Below the pieces are notes generated by a model that was not told the DNA's origin, searched no databases, and saw nothing but the letters and a program-made list of their open reading frames with translations. Source: Fluviicola sp. XM-24bin1 (lineage in GTDB: Bacteria > Bacteroidota > Bacteroidia > Flavobacteriales_D > Crocinitomicaceae). Taken from it: 64,000 nt of DNA. The stretch spans positions 230,500 to 294,499 of the forward strand of contig QCWI01000004.1 in NCBI GenBank assembly GCA_003149635.1, read 5' to 3'. A program made the position numbers and the translations under genes. Below, in pieces: positions 20,893 through 29,657 of this stretch (position 1 is its first letter; every line of letters starts with the position of its first letter).

Positions 20893-21440
20893 GTGAAAAT
20901 ATCATAGATACAGGGAAGTTGGTAGAAGAGCAGAGCGATTATTTGTTGTCGTTTGCTATGTCGAAATTGCAAGACCTTGAATTAGCCAAGGATCTAGTTC
21001 AAGATACCTTCGTATCGGCCATCACCAAATTAGACAGCTTCGAAAACCGAAGTAACATTCGTACTTGGTTAACGAGTATTCTGAATCGAAAGATCATCGA
21101 CCATTGGAGAAAGGCAGAAACGCGTTATACCGATCCCGTATCCTCTTTTTTTGATCAGGAAGGCAAAGCCAGACATTGGTTGGTTGAGAAGAAAAACAGC
21201 ACCTCGGTTGAAACGGTTGTGGATCAAATCACCAGAGAAGAAGCAACGATGGAATTGTATAATTGTATCGAAAAGTTGCCTCCGAAATGGCGTGGTGTTA
21301 TCGCCTCGAAATATCTAGAAGAAAAAGTTAGCGACGATATTTGTAAGGAAATGGAAATCACTCCTTCCAACTTATGGGTAATCATCCATCGTGCAAAATT
21401 GTTGTTGCGTGATTGCCTTGGAAAAGCTGAATTTCAATGA
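20889..21440 (+). CDS. RNA polymerase ECF sigma factor
   Basis: GTG start overlapping lnt stop by 4 nt; DLVQDTFVSAITKLDSFENRSNIRTWLTSILNRKIIDHWRK. Confidence 0.88.
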   Translation: MSENIIDTGKLVEEQSDYLLSFAMSKLQDLELAKDLVQDTFVSAITKLDSFENRSNIRTWLTSILNRKIIDHWRKAETRYTDPVSSFFDQEGKARHWLVEKKNSTSVETVVDQITREEATMELYNCIEKLPPKWRGVIASKYLEEKVSDDICKEMEITPSNLWVIIHRAKLLLRDCLGKAEFQ

Positions 21441-21685
21441 AAGACTGTCAGGAAATAACGGAACTTATAGAGCGATCCAAAGTAGAACGGATCACGCTAG
21501 GTGATCGTCTTGCTATCGGGATGCATAAGTCGATTTGCAGAGACTGCCGTCAGTACTTCCGTGATAGCGATTCGCTGGATGAATTGATGCAATCGAAGCG
21601 TTTCCGACATCTAAGCGAATATACGTTTTCTGATGATGAAAAGGAGAAATTGAAGATTCTTCTGAAATCAAAATCTGAAGATTGA
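21437..21685 (+). CDS. small soluble zf-HC2-like putative anti-sigma factor
   Basis: 82 aa; HKSICRDCRQY (H-x3-C-x2-C); 4-nt overlap with ECF sigma; no TM segment visible. Confidence 0.65.
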   Translation: MKDCQEITELIERSKVERITLGDRLAIGMHKSICRDCRQYFRDSDSLDELMQSKRFRHLSEYTFSDDEKEKLKILLKSKSED

Positions 21686-21699
21686 TCTCTAAGTATATT

Positions 21700-21753
21700 T
21701 AGGAGAAAGAGTCTTTCATCTTTTCTCTTTGAGCGCAGCGGTCTATTCTCCTA
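21700..21753. repeat. palindromic repeat, family 3, copy 2
   Basis: TAGGAGAA (21700-21707) / TTCTCCTA (21746-21753); core GAGAAAGAGTCTTTC...CTTTTCTCTTT resembles 7464-7494. Confidence 0.5.
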
Positions 21754-23316
21754 GAATCTCAACAATCCAAACTTCTCTTTACGACCCCAAATGGCATAGA
21801 TCAGAACCTCGTTGCTGCGATAGTTGACATTGAATAACTTCGGCATTACCAGAGCACCTATATCTTCTCTGTCGAAGAAAGGCTTTCGTCCAATAACACC
21901 TGATGAGAGATCGACGCTTGCCAGTGCCACGACATTTCTTCGTCTTGAGTAATTCGCTGCGTAAATCAATCGGTTGTCAATGAAGTCGCCGCTTTCATCG
22001 TAATTATTGATATGATCGTTAAAGATGAAATTCAATTTTCCATCAGCTACAAAACTTTCGTAACTACTGTAAGGGCCGCCATCGTTCGTGGAAACCTGGA
22101 TTTTATTGATCTTTGAAACCCAATCGAATTGCCCCTCGCCATCTATTTTATACGCGATAATATCGTTGTAGTAATAGTGGTAATTGTTGGAGAAATCGCC
22201 TGTTTGTCCCGTATTGTTTGTGTTTACCTGAATGTAATACTGCTCCAAAGTTCCGACGATGCTCCCGTCATCCAGAATGTGCGCCTCACGCATTCGATAA
22301 TTATACAATTGAGGCATGGCAGCCACTCCCCGTTCTTCACGACGCTCCAAACGGTTGATATCCCGCTCCGACCAATCCTGCGTAATAAAATCCTGATCGA
22401 ATTTTTTAAAGCCTTCCATCGTAGCTTCGCCCTTTCTCAAATCGATGCGCTGATAGAAAACGCCGTCAACACCTGGAGTATCTTTCATTCCATAAATCCC
22501 CGTAACGGTCAAACTATCGGTTGTAGCCGTGGACAAGGTCATTGCGATAATGCGTCGATCGTCTACATCCAATTTATAATCCTGCAATCCGTCTTGTGCG
22601 ATGTGATAAATGTGCAAGGCGACAAATTCGCGATTGTCTCTAAAAATGGAATTTCGTTCTCCTTTTTCGTATTCCGAAATTGACAAGAAGTAATCGCCAT
22701 CATTAGAAAGATAATGTCCGTGAATCGTTGATAGTTCTGACGTGAACGGAAGTCGATAATCCCCTTCATTGATTTCATTCATGTCCGTATCATAAATTCG
22801 GAAACCGTATCGATCTCGCTCTTCCTTCTTGCCAGGAATCTCCCAAATTACCGCGAAATATTTACCATTATTGGATTGAATCACATCGAACCAACCGCGA
22901 TCAATCAATTTATCCACCGCATACGATGCCAATTCGATAGGCTCATTGGTTCTTTCTACCTCTTTCGTGTATTCCTGCATGAAGAGCAGACGTGTATCGC
23001 CGCGTTTGTCTGATAAAAACGCAATCGGTCGATCTCCAACCAATCGAAGCCCTTCAAAGGTTCCAATACCTCCGGGAACTTGCAGTGAGATAGATCCGCG
23101 TGCTACTTGTTCGAGGTTATCGTGACGTGAAACTTTATAGCTTCCCATCAAATTTCCACCGACCCATCGCAAAGCGTAGAAATTACCCATAGAATCCGGT
23201 AAAATCTGTATCATACGTCCATTAGAACGTTGCATTTCACCCCAGTCCACAGCATAATCCTGTGCCTGAGAAGGCATTGCCCAAAAAAGTAAAAGTATGA
23301 TGAATCTAAATCTCAC
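21751..23316 (-). CDS. hypothetical exported protein
   Basis: 521 aa with signal peptide MRFRFIILLLFWAMPSQAQ. Confidence 0.65.
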   Translation of the reverse strand: MRFRFIILLLFWAMPSQAQDYAVDWGEMQRSNGRMIQILPDSMGNFYALRWVGGNLMGSYKVSRHDNLEQVARGSISLQVPGGIGTFEGLRLVGDRPIAFLSDKRGDTRLLFMQEYTKEVERTNEPIELASYAVDKLIDRGWFDVIQSNNGKYFAVIWEIPGKKEERDRYGFRIYDTDMNEINEGDYRLPFTSELSTIHGHYLSNDGDYFLSISEYEKGERNSIFRDNREFVALHIYHIAQDGLQDYKLDVDDRRIIAMTLSTATTDSLTVTGIYGMKDTPGVDGVFYQRIDLRKGEATMEGFKKFDQDFITQDWSERDINRLERREERGVAAMPQLYNYRMREAHILDDGSIVGTLEQYYIQVNTNNTGQTGDFSNNYHYYYNDIIAYKIDGEGQFDWVSKINKIQVSTNDGGPYSSYESFVADGKLNFIFNDHINNYDESGDFIDNRLIYAANYSRRRNVVALASVDLSSGVIGRKPFFDREDIGALVMPKLFNVNYRSNEVLIYAIWGRKEKFGLLRF

Positions 23317-23351
23317 TAGCTAATGAACTTCAAAAATCAGTCCAATGCTAG

Positions 23352-24707
23352 TTACTTCACCAATTGAATCCCCGTATAGTTTTGAGGAGTAATTTCTTTC
23401 AATTCCGCTTTTAAAGCATCGGACACTTCTAACGAATCTACGAAAGAATGCACAGTTTGTTTGGTAATTGCCTCGTTTTTTCTTGTCAATCCCTTCAATG
23501 CCTCGTACGGTTTTGGGAATCCTTCACGACGCAAAATGGTTTGAATCGCCTCGGCTACTACTGCCCAATTCTGCTCTAGATCCGCTTCAAATGCTGCTTC
23601 ATTCAACAACAATTTGCTCAATCCTTTCAAAGTCGCTTTGAAGGCAATGAATGAGTGCGCCATAGGTACACCAATCGTTCTAAGTACTGTTGAATCCGTC
23701 AAGTCACGTTGCAAACGAGAAACGGGCAATTTCACTGAAAGATGTTCGTAAAGTGCATTGGCGATCCCAATGTTTCCTTCAGAGTTTTCAAAATCAATTG
23801 GATTCACTTTGTGCGGCATTGCTGAAGATCCAACCTCTCCTTCTTTCAATTTTTGCTTAAAGTACTCCATGGAGATGTACATCCACATGTCGCGATCCAA
23901 ATCCAAAATGATGGTATTGATCCGCTTCAAGACGTCGAACAAAGCAGCAAGATTGTCGTAATGCTCAATTTGCGTTGTTGTTTGGCTACGATTCAATCCA
24001 AGGATGTTATCTACGAAGTTGTTGGCAAACGCTACCCAATCGTTTTCAGGGAAAGCTACGTGATGAGCGTTAAAGTTTCCTGTAGCACCACCAAACTTTG
24101 CCGAGTAATCGATCGCTTCCAATTGCTTCTTCTGAATTTTCAATCGCTCAGAGAATACCTGAATTTCTTTTCCTAATCGTGTAGGTGACGCTGGCTGACC
24201 ATGCGTTTTTGCCAACATAGGAACGTCCTTCCAATCTTGCGCAAATCCTTCCAAAGAGCCAATCAATTCATCCAATAATGGAATGTATTGCTCTTTCACC
24301 GCATCGCGCAATGACAATGGAACCGATGTATTGTTGATGTCCTGTGAAGTCAATCCGAAGTGAACGAACTCCAAATAGGCATCCAATCCCATTTCGCGCA
24401 TTTTCTCTTTCACGAAGTACTCTACGGCTTTCACATCATGGTTGGTCACTTTTTCCGTGTCCTTGATCCACTGTGCATCCTCTTCTGAAAAATTCGAACA
24501 GATCTCGCGTAATGCCTGATATTTTTCTTTAGGAAAAGATTGCAATGGTGCTACACCAGACTCTACCATGGCGATGAAGTACTCTACCTCAACGATGACA
24601 CGGTAACGAATTAGACCAAATTCAGAGAAGTACGATTGTAATTCCTGCGTTTTCCCCTGGTATCTTCCATCGACCGGAGAAATGGCTGTTAAACTGCTGA
24701 AATTCAT
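23352..24707 (-). CDS. purB: adenylosuccinate lyase
   Basis: ISPVDGRYQGKT; GEVGSSAMPHKVNPIDFENSEGN signature; start moved to MNFSSLTAISPVDG. Confidence 0.95.
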   Translation of the reverse strand: MNFSSLTAISPVDGRYQGKTQELQSYFSEFGLIRYRVIVEVEYFIAMVESGVAPLQSFPKEKYQALREICSNFSEEDAQWIKDTEKVTNHDVKAVEYFVKEKMREMGLDAYLEFVHFGLTSQDINNTSVPLSLRDAVKEQYIPLLDELIGSLEGFAQDWKDVPMLAKTHGQPASPTRLGKEIQVFSERLKIQKKQLEAIDYSAKFGGATGNFNAHHVAFPENDWVAFANNFVDNILGLNRSQTTTQIEHYDNLAALFDVLKRINTIILDLDRDMWMYISMEYFKQKLKEGEVGSSAMPHKVNPIDFENSEGNIGIANALYEHLSVKLPVSRLQRDLTDSTVLRTIGVPMAHSFIAFKATLKGLSKLLLNEAAFEADLEQNWAVVAEAIQTILRREGFPKPYEALKGLTRKNEAITKQTVHSFVDSLEVSDALKAELKEITPQNYTGIQLVK

Positions 24708-24802
24708 ACGATTTTGCTTTGTGAATCCACAATAAATGAAAGCGCAAAGATACAAATACCCTAGAAACTAAGGGATATTGAATGCTTTGTTTATTTTTGA
24801 CT

Positions 24803-25651
24803 ATGCGATTTCTGAGAAACCTCATTTTCGGCTATAAATCCTACATCAAAGCCATTAAGTTCATTCATGAACATAAGATGTACTGGTTCTTTTTGATTCC
24901 AGCGGTTTTAATGTTAGTGATTTATAAAATCGGGGATTGGATTCAATCTCGTTACATCCCTACCACGGCCGACAACATGAATGAAATCGTTTGGTTTCTG
25001 ATTCAGGTAATGTTAGAATTGACCGTCGCGTTCTTACTCATGAAGTTTGCGAAGTACCTCGTAATTATCATCCTCTCGCCTCTTCTTTCGGAAATCAGTA
25101 TGCGAACCGAGAAGATTCTTACTGGAAATACGTATCCCTTCAACTTCAAACAATTAGTTGCCGACGTTAAGCGCGCCATGCGCATCGTAGTTCGAAATAT
25201 GATGTGGGAATACACCATTTTCGTTGTAATTCTGATCATTACTTATATAATGAGCGGTTCCAAGTTTGGCGAATCTCCGTTGTTCTATCTCACCTATTTG
25301 GTTGGATGTTTCTATTATGGTTTCGGATTTATGGATTACGTCCTAGAGCGAGTTCGAATGGATATGGATCAAAGTATTCATTTTGTTCGTGACCACCGTG
25401 GTGTGGCTGTAGCTCTTGGAAGTATCTATTCCTTATTGATTTTCGTCCCAGTAGACGTAGGAATTCTCTTCAACTGGTCGAATTTCGAATTAGTAACATT
25501 CTTAAAACATTTCGGTTTGTGGGCCTGTGCATCCATAGCACCAATTCTTACAATTGTAGCCACAACGATTGCCATGGACGGTCTTGTAGACTTAAAAACA
25601 AACGTTTACTCACAAAAAATAGATACTTTAGAAGAAGAAGAATCCGAGTAA
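24803..25651 (+). CDS. EI24-domain (CysZ-like) membrane protein
   Basis: Multi-TM; LSPLLSEISMRTEKILTGN; likely start MRFLRNLIFGYKSY. Confidence 0.7.
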   Translation: MRFLRNLIFGYKSYIKAIKFIHEHKMYWFFLIPAVLMLVIYKIGDWIQSRYIPTTADNMNEIVWFLIQVMLELTVAFLLMKFAKYLVIIILSPLLSEISMRTEKILTGNTYPFNFKQLVADVKRAMRIVVRNMMWEYTIFVVILIITYIMSGSKFGESPLFYLTYLVGCFYYGFGFMDYVLERVRMDMDQSIHFVRDHRGVAVALGSIYSLLIFVPVDVGILFNWSNFELVTFLKHFGLWACASIAPILTIVATTIAMDGLVDLKTNVYSQKIDTLEEEESE

Positions 25652-25714
25652 AATGGATTTTTTCGTTGTTTTGCACGACTTTTGTTCTACCCACGCAACT
25701 ACAAATTAATTACT

Positions 25715-27097
25715 ATGAACCAATTGTACCGTATCGCGCTAAGTTGCTTGTTTGTATTGGCCGTTAATTTATCCTTTGGATCCGTTGAATTTGGAAGTCC
25801 AACAGATTCTACCAGCAAATTGGTAGATCGTTCTGCTGCCCTCGTAATGATTGAAGACGGTAAAACGAAATGGGGAGAAGGAAAAGTACGTGACGCATTG
25901 ATCAAATTCCGTCAAGCGGCGGTGAAAGATCCTTACACATGGCGAGCTCCATACTGGATTGCAAAGTGTCATTACCGTATGGACAACTACGGATACGCCT
26001 TGAAATATGCCAAAGAAGCCCTAGAAATGGGTAAAGAAGATGTGACAGATGAATTGTATTACGTCCTTGGATTGGCCTACCACAGAAATGGCGAATTGGA
26101 TGAGGCTATCAAGCATTACGAATTGGCGATGGAGAAATTATCCAAGCTACGTGTGAACGAACTTCGTATTCAGCACAATATCGATCAGTGTAAATACGCT
26201 AAGAAGGTGTTGGATGGAGAAGCAAAATTCGAGCGAGTACGCATGAAAGGTGATATCAATTCAGGATACCACGATTACAACATCGTTTTGTCAGGTGAGG
26301 ACACCGTTTTATACTTTGTTTCGCGTCGATCGAATACGACTGGAGGTAATATGAATCCAGATGACCAGTTGTATTTTGAAGATACATACCGTGTTGCTTT
26401 CGATCCTGAATTGCAAATGTGGGACGAAGTTTCCAATGAACTAGGAAAACTAAACAGTGATGGATTCGATTGCCTGAATTGGATTTCAGCGGATGGACAT
26501 TGGGCCGTTGTGACTTTGAACAACACGATGACAGACGTGAAGAAATCGACACGTGTATCTGACATCTGTATCATTAAAAAGAACAACAAAGGAACTTGGA
26601 ACTCCCCAAAAGCTATCGATAACAAATCTATTAACACCTCTTTCTTTGATGGAGCGGCTTCGTTGACAGCTGATGGAAATGTGATGTACTTCGTATCGGA
26701 TAGGAAAGGTGAAAAGAAATCTACGGATATCTACCGCGTAGAACGTAACGGAAAAACTTGGGGTACAGCAGAGCCACTTCCAGATAACATCAATACGATT
26801 GGTCGCGAGACAACGCCTTTCGTTACTCCAGACGGAAAGTACTTGTTCTATAGTTCAGACGGTCAAGCAGAAGGAATGGGCGGAGCGGATATCTACGTTA
26901 CAATGCGCACCGGGCCAAACGAGTGGTCGGATCCTGTGAACTTGGGTCCTGGAATCAATACCGTGAACAACGATACGCACTTCGTATTTGATCCGGTGAA
27001 CATGAAAGGATACATCGCTGGATTGGAAATCACTGGGCAGAAATCAAGTATGGATTTGTACGAGATTGACCTAACGAATTTCGTTTTTCCTCAGTAA
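25715..27097 (+). CDS. TPR and PD40 (WD40-like) repeat outer membrane/periplasmic protein
   Basis: Signal peptide; TPR segment; PD40 motifs (TADGNVMYFVSDRKGEKKSTDIYRVER; TPDGKYLFYSSDGQAEGMGGADIYV). Confidence 0.85.
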   Translation: MNQLYRIALSCLFVLAVNLSFGSVEFGSPTDSTSKLVDRSAALVMIEDGKTKWGEGKVRDALIKFRQAAVKDPYTWRAPYWIAKCHYRMDNYGYALKYAKEALEMGKEDVTDELYYVLGLAYHRNGELDEAIKHYELAMEKLSKLRVNELRIQHNIDQCKYAKKVLDGEAKFERVRMKGDINSGYHDYNIVLSGEDTVLYFVSRRSNTTGGNMNPDDQLYFEDTYRVAFDPELQMWDEVSNELGKLNSDGFDCLNWISADGHWAVVTLNNTMTDVKKSTRVSDICIIKKNNKGTWNSPKAIDNKSINTSFFDGAASLTADGNVMYFVSDRKGEKKSTDIYRVERNGKTWGTAEPLPDNINTIGRETTPFVTPDGKYLFYSSDGQAEGMGGADIYVTMRTGPNEWSDPVNLGPGINTVNNDTHFVFDPVNMKGYIAGLEITGQKSSMDLYEIDLTNFVFPQ

Positions 27098-27109
27098 TCT
27101 AAAACAATA

Positions 27110-27883
27110 ATGGAGCCCAGTGCGGACGCCTTACAACGGTATTTTCTCGAATTAAGTTACGACGGCACTGATTATTTTGGTTGGCAAAAACAGCCGAAGG
27201 ACATCTCGGTTCAAGAGGTTATTGAAACCCAGTTGAGCAAATTGCACTCAAACCAAGCTATATCAGTCGTTGGTTGCGGCCGAACAGATACTGGCGTTCA
27301 TGCCCATCATTACATTCTTCATGTTGACATTCCAGCGGTGAAAGATGTGGATCATTTCCGCTTCAAATTGAATCGCATGCTCCCCGATTCGATTGCCATC
27401 CAAAATGTTTATCGCGTTTCGGAAGATTGGCATGCGCGGTTCAGCGCTACAGCACGAACGTACCGCTATTTTGTTCATCAACAGAAAAATCCGTTTGCAT
27501 CCAGAAGCAGCTTGTATTTTCCTCAGGAACTGTATCTCAAAGCTATGAATGAAGCCGCTCAATTGCTTCTTGGGAAGCAAGATTTTACTTCATTGTCCAA
27601 ATTACATACCGACGTTAAAACGAATATCTGCACCATTACCCATGCGAAATGGGAAGCAGACGGAAATCAATTGTACTTTGAAATTTCCGCCGATCGATTT
27701 TTGAGAAACATGGTGCGTGCAACGGTTGGAATGTTACTGGAAGTAGGATTGGGAAAAATACCACCTTCGGAAGTGACCAAGATCCTCGCAGCCAAAGATC
27801 GCGGGGCCGCAGCCACCTCTGTCCCACCACAAGGATTATTTCTTTGGAAAATCGAATACGATGGATTACAAAAAGGTCAATAG
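27110..27883 (+). CDS. truA: tRNA pseudouridine(38-40) synthase
   Basis: LELSYDGTDYFGWQKQP; GCGRTDTGVHAHHYILH; RFLRNMVRATVGMLLEVG. Confidence 0.95.
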   Translation: MEPSADALQRYFLELSYDGTDYFGWQKQPKDISVQEVIETQLSKLHSNQAISVVGCGRTDTGVHAHHYILHVDIPAVKDVDHFRFKLNRMLPDSIAIQNVYRVSEDWHARFSATARTYRYFVHQQKNPFASRSSLYFPQELYLKAMNEAAQLLLGKQDFTSLSKLHTDVKTNICTITHAKWEADGNQLYFEISADRFLRNMVRATVGMLLEVGLGKIPPSEVTKILAAKDRGAAATSVPPQGLFLWKIEYDGLQKGQ

Positions 27884-28413
27884 AGAATCATGGAACAATC
27901 AGGTTCCCATTCATTTTGAAAGCGATTTCTATGATGTACACGCGTTCATTGCAGGGAAGAACAGTTTAAACCCACCTGAATTGGAACTTCTTGGGGATGT
28001 TTCGGGTAAGTCCATTTTGCATTTGCAATGTCATTTTGGGCAAGATTCAATTTCATTGAGTCGCATGGGGGCAAAAGTTACTGGAGTCGATCTTTCTGAT
28101 GCGGGAATTGAACAAGCGAGAAAATTGAATGACGTCTGCGGTACTGACGCCGAATTTATCGTTTCCTCAAGAAAGGTGGTCAATTCATTTTCGCGGAATT
28201 TCATCCGGTGGTTTGGATGTTCGATGATAATCATGATTCAGTTTTTTACCGCTATTTCAAATCGGATCCGATCGTTGAAACATACAGCGGAACATATGCA
28301 CAAAAAGATTCCGATGTCGAACTCAAGCACATTTCTTGGAATCATGGATTGGCAGAAGTGATGACCAGTTTGATGGATCAAGGCTTAACGATTCGACATT
28401 TTAAGGAATATGA
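27861..28413 (+). pseudogene. class I SAM-dependent methyltransferase remnant (internal deletion/frameshift, 3' truncation)
   Basis: N-part ILHLQCHFGQDSISLSRMGAKVTGVDLS..DAEFI in frame A; FLKKGGQFIFAEFHPVVWMFDD...HFKEYE resumes at 28163 in another frame; homology ends at 28411-28414. Confidence 0.85.
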
Positions 28414-29457
28414 AATCTTCTGGTCATGTGCGTTCAAGATCAACATGGCAGGGTCGCCATTCAAAGAACAATTGTCCCCTTGCATCAGTTGCACCACTTG
28501 TACTGGAAGGTTCGAAGTAATCTGACGCGGTTGCGCTTCATCATTTACTTCAATAAATTGTCCTGCATTGAGACTTTGCACAGGGCCTCCATCCACCGAT
28601 ACCTGAGTTCCATTGTCCTTTGCCAAAATGCGATAGGTATAAACGCCCGTCGATTCAAAGTTGGGCATGTAATACTCTGTTCCCCATACAAACGTGGGGA
28701 ATTGCTGATCGAAAAGATGGTCACAGGTGGTGCATGTCGTTGGCACGTTCGCACATTGCGCTCCTACAAACACGGCAAAGGGTCGGCAATCGCCGCTGGT
28801 GAGCGTTCCAGTGACTCGGGTTCCTGTTAAGTCTTGAGTCGTGTTATTCGCTCGGATTTGATAACATTCTCCCTGATCTAAGTTGATGAGATACGGAACT
28901 CCTGCAGGAAATCCTCCTTGTGTTTGAACCGATGGAGTAATCTCAATTTCCGTGTTGTCCTCCGTTGCAACAATGAGCATTTCGGATCGTGTAATATTAG
29001 TGATTCCACGGTAGGCCGAAACGAGATAATCGGTTCCAAGCGATTGGGTCGGAAGGATTTTAGATGCATCGGCACTGAATACCGAGAAGTTGATCGCAAA
29101 CAGACTGATATCGTCATTTAAATATACGTGAATCCCTTTCGTATCAACAACATCGTGCGACAATGTCTCTCCCATCCCCAAGGGAACGATGACCGTCGTT
29201 GTAACATTTGGAACCACTGTGAAGTTGACCGACCAACCGAACAACAGAATTTCAACCGTACCCGAAGTCGCTACCTGCGATGTGATGAAAAGCCGTAATT
29301 CTTCGTTAGACGACCCGGTATTGTTCATGAATCCGAGCCAGAAATCATCACCGACCGTGGCAAGCGTCTGTCCCTTCGCTGGCGCAACCATGCAAAACAG
29401 CAAGGAACACAAAAGGGCACACCTCCGTAACGCTTGTCGAGTCGGTTTCATTTTCAT
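28378..29457 (-). pseudogene. 3'-truncated IgGFc-binding-domain surface protein
   Basis: Paralogous to the N-terminal ~350 aa of the 32444-36988 product up to DQKIS, then aberrant tail YSLKCRIVKP* read from antisense methyltransferase sequence; no sorting domain. Confidence 0.75.
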
Positions 29458-29657
29458 AAGTACTTACAATGTAAGTAGAATAAACCATGGATTTTGAAGC
29501 AACATCTTAAGTGTTCGATTTATTGATTCAACCGTTCTTGAGTTGATTTTGCTGTAATTAATTTCTGTTTCCGGAACATTATTCTAGCTAAAACAGTATC
29601 AGACAACTATTTAATATTTATTCTCGTTGAGAGATCAGACTACAAACTATCTAACTC

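Noticed and set aside
22129-22683. 184-aa + strand ORF antisense to the 521-aa exported protein
   Set aside because: Shadow ORF, no domain, no independent promoter or signal evidence
28426-28830. 134-aa + strand ORF after the methyltransferase remnant
   Set aside because: Antisense to the truncated IgGFc-binding-type gene, whose frame is supported by paralog similarity
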